Source: Phallusia mammillata | Lineage: Eukaryota > Chordata > Ascidiacea > Phlebobranchia > Ascidiidae | Direction of reading: 5' to 3' | Assembly: GCA_003260075.1 (NCBI GenBank) | Contig: QLIY01000029.1 | Coordinates: 62,001-126,000 of the forward strand | Length of the DNA stretch: 64,000 nucleotides | In this document: piece by piece, positions 57,938 through 64,000 of the stretch | Numbering within the stretch: the first letter of the stretch is position 1 | Layout: each line of letters starts with the position of its first letter | The notes under the pieces: generated by a model | Database searches by the model: none | Seen by the model: the letters and a program-made list of their open reading frames with translations, nothing else | Told to the model about the DNA's origin: nothing | Position numbers and translations under genes: made by a program

Positions 57938-60900
57938 GACTGGCGGTTTAGCAGAGTTTAAACAAAACAAGTTATTGTCTATGGAATGACAACACAAGTT
58001 AACATGCAGTTTAACTTGTTTTTGTCCAAACGTACACAACAAAACAGCTGAAACCTCAACACAACCTTTCATCGACCACTGATTTAAATGTATTCGTACA
58101 TCCGGCAATGGTAAATGTTAACATACAAACTACTGTAATACAATTACTACAACAAAATTATGTTTGTTGTTACAAAACATGTTACCATTTTAAAGCGAAA
58201 AACAGTTTTGAGTCCAGTGGAATACCTCCATAAAACGGTAGAGGCTAACTTTACTTACGGACCGATTTTTGTAAAAAAAACATTTTGTTCGCGTTTAAAC
58301 CATGGTTTACTCGATTACGAAGGACTTTAGAAATATTTACCATGGTGTTTATTTAGAAAAATGCTTATAGAGATCAAACCTCAATCGATTTGTAGTTTAA
58401 CCAAAAAACTTTTCTTGTAACTGCAAACAATCTAATCTGTCAAAAATGAAACTCAAAGGCAATTTCTATGACTGCACGAAACTTTCATCTTACGACATGT
58501 TGCGCTTCGCTTTCGACTGCACGTACACGTTTCAATGAACAGAGGTCAGTTCAAAGTCACTCTTCCTATAGCCCACGCAAACAGCACTATATCGCATACT
58601 TTATTAGCCCCAGATGTTGCTACATTAAGAATACGTACATTTGGCGAAGCAAAGCTGGCTTCCTGCAGGTTCGACCGCAGGTTTGGGCAAACGCGGAAGC
58701 TTTGAAAAACCTGTTCAACAACAACACTAGCAAAACAGCCCCCCCGTGGGATTATGCATCAAAAAATAAAGACCTAACAATAACCCAAAGTGGTCAGTTG
58801 TCACCTATTATAAATCGTGGCTATAATGCCTCCATTGAATTTAACTATTCACAAGTAGCACGATTTCTGGACACAGTAGGTGCGATTGTACCTGTTTTAT
58901 GTTAAACTATCGTGAGGACAATCACTGGCTACCTAATTATTTACCTGCATATAGATGGGAAGGCCCATTGTAACTTCGACTAACGGTAACTACACGACTC
59001 ATAAGCCCATCTCGGCCGGGCAAGGCAGTACTCGCGAATTAAAACACACCCCGAAGCGAATAGCGGCGCTGGATTAACGTTTGTCAATAAGTCAAGGCTT
59101 CTTTTTCGCTTAGCGGGATCGCCGAAGCCTCTGGCTGACAATTAAGCTCCTCGGCGTAATCTACATACGATTTAGGCGGCTTACATTAAGTCTTTCATTC
59201 CTAAATTGACTTCGCTATTTTGAACGTGTGCTGACAATATAAAGCTTCATATATTTTGCTTATTAAATATGTGTTACCGCCTCTTTATCATACAACAATT
59301 AGTTAACATGCTTTTTTAGTTTTGGTAATACCCTGTACATAAAACTAAAGTTCAGGTTATAGAAAGATCAAATTCTTTCTTATTTGTACTGCAAACTAAC
59401 TTTTTTAAAACTTGCAAAAAGATATGCAAATGAAAATATAGTTTCGATAATGTATAACCGACGACACTATCTATTCCAGATGGCATAAAACTAATTGAAC
59501 GTTGCTTGTCTATTCACTATCTACAAAAACAAAATCTGACACACTGCAATCAACGTAGGCTCCTTGGACATTATAACTGCGAGCACACTGGATTGAATAA
59601 TCCAAGTGGACGACGATTCGTGCCTTCCAGTCTAAATGCCTCACGGCTAAGACAACAAACGCAATGTAATTATACCCAATCGTCCGCATACGACGCACAA
59701 GCCCGCATAGCTTACGCCAATGAGTGTAATCTCCTATTTACATGACTGAAGGAAGTTGCAGTTAAAACCCGCTTAAAATGCTACAACTGAACTTTTACAT
59801 TAAACCATGTCTTTTAACAGCATTTTTACGTGAATATTTGAATCCTGTTTTGGGTTTAGAGTGACTCGTAGCTGCAAAATTTTGGAGAAAAACATGCGTA
59901 AGCACTTATTGATATAAAATGAACGAAATTATTTAAAAGCAAATAACTTTTATGACAGAACTAAGCAACAACCTTTGTATACTAGCATGATATACTGGGT
60001 CTATGATGCTATAATAAGAAGTTTTAGCTGCCTTGTCAAAGCTTTTACACAGATTTTGGAACACATGTTGACAAAATTGCATTTAAAGTTGTTTATTTTT
60101 GCTAGTTTTGGAAACAACTTAGTTTGTACACAAAAACGGCTATTTTTCACTTCCGTTTCAAACGACATTCAAGTTCTAACAAAGTTTGAAACAAAATCTA
60201 GCCCTCACTAAAGACATTTTTAACAATTTTGACACGATTATTGCTTAAGACTTGTTTACAAACCACTCCAAATCGTACATTACCATGCATGTAACAAGCG
60301 CAGATCAAAACACAACCTACGATTGCCTTAAAGCCAAAAAGCATAATTTTATCCAAAAACAGACTGTAACGACGAATCAATTACGGAGTCTCGAAGTTAA
60401 ACAGCCTCATCATATCAACATCAGTGCTATGCGCAGGGATTAACAGCATTTTAAAGCGAGTTGGAATGGAATTTACCCAACTATGCGCCTATTTTTAGCA
60501 TCGCCGCTACCGCAATTACATATGTCGATATTTTAATTGGGTTTGATCTCAAAACCCTATTAAGGCTCTTTTACCCGTTTTCTTTAAAACTAAAAATGCT
60601 TTCAAGAACGAAAGTGAAATACAGTTAAAAGCACTAAACGATGTTGATTTTGTTTTCGTTAGTGTTTAGGAAAGTTAATTTAGCACATGTTAGTGATGTA
60701 AAAATATTATCAGAAAATATTTTAAAAGTTGAACCCTAAAGTGTTAAAAATTTCTACGATATATCTCCTATGTCTGTTGTTTAATCTAAATACGCTCCTT
60801 GCTAAAGTACTGCACCTCTAAACCTGGTTATAGACTCTGCGAGTTTCCTATGCGCTTGTGAGTTTATATATAAGCGCGTGGGCTTGGGTATTTGCGTAGT

Positions 60901-63900
60901 AGCAAGAGTAGCCAGTATAAGCATCAACGTCATTTCCCGAAGCTGCGTGCTGCAAAGCGTTGTAAATTGAGCGAGCAAAAGCAAAAACGCTTCTGCGATT
61001 TCGATACGTCATTGGGTTTTACGCTACGTGTAAGGGTGTCTGCGCAAATACCATCTGCTTAATTTTTAATCTTTATGCACGTAAGTTTTTGTATGTTATC
61101 GTTCATTATATTAATCAAACACTTTTCGTATTGTAAAGCAAATAGTTTAGAGATATTTTGTGTATGCAATATATAAATAATTTGTGTTTTAAACCAATTG
61201 ATTGCAATGATTGTCGACGCATGGCTTCGTTTAGAATTTAGATTAATTCACAAGCCTCTGCGTATACAGTGGAGCAAAAAATACACCCAACATATTATTA
61301 ACCAACAGTCTTAAAGACGACCAATTTCGGCGCAGTCCATAATTTTATCGCCCAACTTGATCAAATTGTTTTAACATAAGAAGGCAACGTACAATTGAGT
61401 AAAAAGTCGACAAACCTCGGCGTAATATTAAACTAAAGCGTAAGACCGAATTTAAAACAATATGCGCCCAATGCTCCCTAACAATTTGTCACATTTTTGC
61501 CAAATCCACAACAGTAGAAAGCGACTTCACGCCTAAATTTCAAATTGCAGTTTAATTATGGAGAAAGCGGAAATGATAGCGACTTAATGATACGTATGCA
61601 AATTCTTAATCGTAACGTTTACGCAGTAGCAGCATTCGAAACAATTATGCAAACGCGCTAAACTTGTTTCAAAATTGAAACGCGTACATACCGTTGACAC
61701 GTAAACGGATTTATAATCACTTGCGCTGATAATATGAAAAGTACTTTTGATTTTATCAGAAAGAATTACGTAGAAGCTTCGAAAAGACAAAGCATTACAA
61801 TTGGGATGTGATCACTAATATGCAAAACATCATGGCAATTGCATTAAACTGCGAAATTTCCATCTTTTGCTGATACGTGACTGAAATTAGCAGAAGCATG
61901 GCGTCTTAAAGAGCAAGTTTAGGTTAAGGGAAATTCCCAAGGCATTATGCCGCTGCGAGCATGGCGACACCTAGTGGATGTGAAAGTTGACTGGGAAAGT
62001 TTTAGCAGGAATCGGGAAATGACTCTATCATGGGGTAACACGCTGGTGAAGTGCAAAGGCCTTTAACACAATAGGAAAACGACGATGGATAACATGTTTA
62101 TTTATAGAGTGTTATGCAATGCGTTCGTGCAGTAATCGGCGAAGGCAGAATTCCGTGTCTGTGTTCGCATGGAGGTGAACTTACAAGTTCTGCTTTTCAA
62201 AAATGACTGATTTATTGCCCACAAACCACTGTTTACTTGCTAGGTATAACTATTTAAAAAATACCTATTAGTACAAAAGTACGCCGTGTTTGCTAATTAC
62301 GGTAGTGTTTTTTTTTCTCCAAATACACTGGTTCCAAATCTGTGGGCTATCAAAACATTTTTTGTGAACCTTAGGGCTATTAAAATTACACAATAAAAAT
62401 AGTCTGCCATAATCGCTTATGAAATCGCCAAAATTTGGAAGCATGCGATAAGCCAGAAGCCTATTTTGACCTGATGTTTGATATACATGATGAAAAGGTT
62501 TGGAAGCCTTTGTCCTACAGTACATGCTAGACAACTGTGTACGGCCATTATTAAATGTTAACGTTTTAGGCATATGTTGGAAACAATATAACACAAAGAA
62601 CGTTTTGCCTAATAGGCTTGGTTTTGAATGCGCTAATTTTGTATCTGTGTCCCTACGTAGTTGAGTATTGTTTTAAACCGATGAAGAACAGTGATTGTAA
62701 AAACATTTGCTAAACAATTTGTAGGTATATCTGTAATAAAGCTTTCTTTATAAAGAAAACGATAAGTTGCAAATCAACAATAGTTTTCAACACAACTGCT
62801 GTAGGCTTTCTGCAATAAATCACATGATTAAGCCTAACAGTATTTACAAGCATACAACATATTAATTCAACCAAACGAAAAAGCAAACTGTTCTAACCGA
62901 AAGTAGTTTACAATTAAAACTCAAGGTTTTGATTACGGAGGACTAGAAAGTAGTGAAATTTGCAACACCAAATCAAATTCATTCTAAAACTGAAAAAAAC
63001 ATCAACATAATGCAAGGTAGAGGCAAAAATTTCACCTACGCTGAGATTCGAACCAACGACTGCATTTGTCCTCTATGCTACCTAAACTTTATGAAACCGA
63101 ATGCACGAGTATCACGTAACATTGGTTAATAGTCTACATTCTGTATCACGATTTTGATTCTGTAATTTGTCGAAATGTTCTAATGTGACAACGCAGGGAA
63201 ATTTCCATTAGAGTCTTCCGTTACAAGCAGCGACACTTGTCAAAAGGAAATGTCTGCGCTGATTGTTAGTATTGATTTAATACGTGTAATTTTTGGGTAT
63301 TTCTGCTAATTTTATGCTTGAAACGGGCTAAACAAGAAAAAAATCCGGAGTGTTTTGTGACCGTTGTTGTTGCGCATGAAAGATGCATGATGCTTTTTCA
63401 ATGAACTGTGGCAACGTTAAAGACTTCAAAGGCTTTTGGGGAAGAATTTTAAATCAAGAAGTTATTGCACAAAATGATTTTAAACTCGCTTTGGACATAA
63501 GCGAAGTGGGTTCATAAACGGGTTTGTGCTCTGTTTTCCGTTTGTGAATTAGATAGTTGACAGATTCGAATGCCTTGCAGTCGGACCTGAGGAAGATATA
63601 GCCTTTGAAATCGAACCAAAGGCAAAAGGAAATGTCCATCGACATTGACGTAAAAATAAAGATTTACAAATATACAACCCTCAAAAATGATCTTATGCTT
63701 CAACGATGTCACGCGAAGAACCAAGACGACGAATTTGCAATGGAACTTACGTTAGTAACGCGAAAATGTGTCTAATAGCAAGAGGTGCCAAAAACTGGAA
63801 TAAATATAAGGTATACATTTTTAATACACACGTTTTGATAATTTTATGTATCTTCTGAACAAACTGGTTACTTAAAAATATGAAGCACGATAAACGGATG

Positions 63901-64000
63901 CATAAAGAAAGGTATTTTTTCGCAGTTATAAAAAATGTTTTTTAAGTGATAAGTGTATCAAGCATTTTACGTGAATAAAAAAATTTATTGTAATTATAAC
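57938..64000. other. RAR 5' flank
   Basis: No gene supported. The proximal part should hold the distal RAR promoter and 5' UTR. The largest frame (58468-58905, plus strand, 145 codons) shows no domain or signal. A tRNA-like A-box/B-box pair with too short a spacing lies at 63044-63095 on the minus strand. Nothing else identifiable. Confidence 0.5.
58543..58559 (+). promoter_or_regulatory. DR5-like element upstream of distal RAR exon
   Basis: AGGTCA-GTTCA-AAGTCA: one perfect and one single-mismatch half-site, spacing 5, 606 bp upstream of the long-isoform ATG. A site of this quality can arise by chance (a similar one is at 13668-13684). Confidence 0.4.

Noticed and set aside
57938-58108. Upstream in-frame extension of the RAR long first exon
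   Set aside because: The frame opens with a non-ATG codon, its single internal ATG has weak context, and the sequence looks like 5' UTR. The ATG at 57937 has a strong Kozak context.
58468-58905. 145-codon plus-strand ORF upstream of RAR
   Set aside because: No domain or coding-like bias; it overlaps the expected RAR promoter and has no promoter or splice evidence.
63044-63095. tRNA-like segment on the minus strand (TAGCATAGAGG, then GTCGTTGGTTCGAATCTC)
   Set aside because: The B-box GGTTCGAATC is perfect but it lies only about 27 nt after the A-box-like start; an anticodon arm does not fit and the acceptor strands do not pair. At most a deleted tRNA pseudogene or SINE fragment.
1-64000. CRISPR arrays, operons, bacterial promoters or ribosome binding sites
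   Set aside because: The window is clearly eukaryotic, with spliced genes throughout. The short tandem repeats seen are minisatellites without spacer-repeat structure.

Overview
The window is animal nuclear DNA: AT-rich, intron-rich, with GT-AG introns and many small transposons. It holds four protein-coding genes, all on the minus strand. The retinoic acid receptor (RAR), with a chordate-type DNA-binding and ligand-binding domain, short transposon-filled introns and divergent residues, suggests an invertebrate chordate, most likely an ascidian tunicate (Ciona-like). The species call is inference; I could not search.

Layout (minus-strand genes, so each 5' end is at the higher coordinate). 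(1) 1-2835: N-terminal half of ATP-dependent 6-phosphofructokinase, nine exons, cut by the window edge. (2) 5295-11215: complete organic anion transporter (OATP/SLCO), twelve coding exons, 564 aa, introns carrying Penelope-like retroelement debris and hAT MITEs. (3) 15878-20647: complete type I membrane protein, nine exons, 405 aa, with signal peptide, one CCP/sushi domain, two Ig-like domains, one TM and a tyrosine-rich tail with an ITAM-like pair. (4) 23456-57937: complete RAR. The long form has ten coding exons and 711 aa; a second first exon at 41870-42101 has the splice phase needed to give a 467-aa form. For all three complete genes the summed exon length is a multiple of three and every junction phase matches, which supports the hand-made models.

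The main result is regulatory. Upstream of the internal RAR first exon lie two consensus DR5 retinoic acid response elements (42642-42658 and 43546-43562). A DR5-like site (58543-58559) lies upstream of the distal first exon and a perfect DR3 (40555-40569) lies in the intron below the internal one. This predicts a proximal RA-inducible promoter that makes a receptor with a different N-terminus, by direct auto-regulation, the logic known for vertebrate RAR-beta2.

Other notable structure: hammerhead-ribozyme-like motifs at the ends of Penelope-like element remnants; at least six hAT MITEs, four with perfect 8-bp target duplications; a pogo-like MITE; a 71-G homopolymer inside RAR coding sequence; a 100-bp duplication bracketing an assembly N; a 5S-rRNA-like fragment; and a GC-rich ORF with a membrane segment in the long RAR intron.
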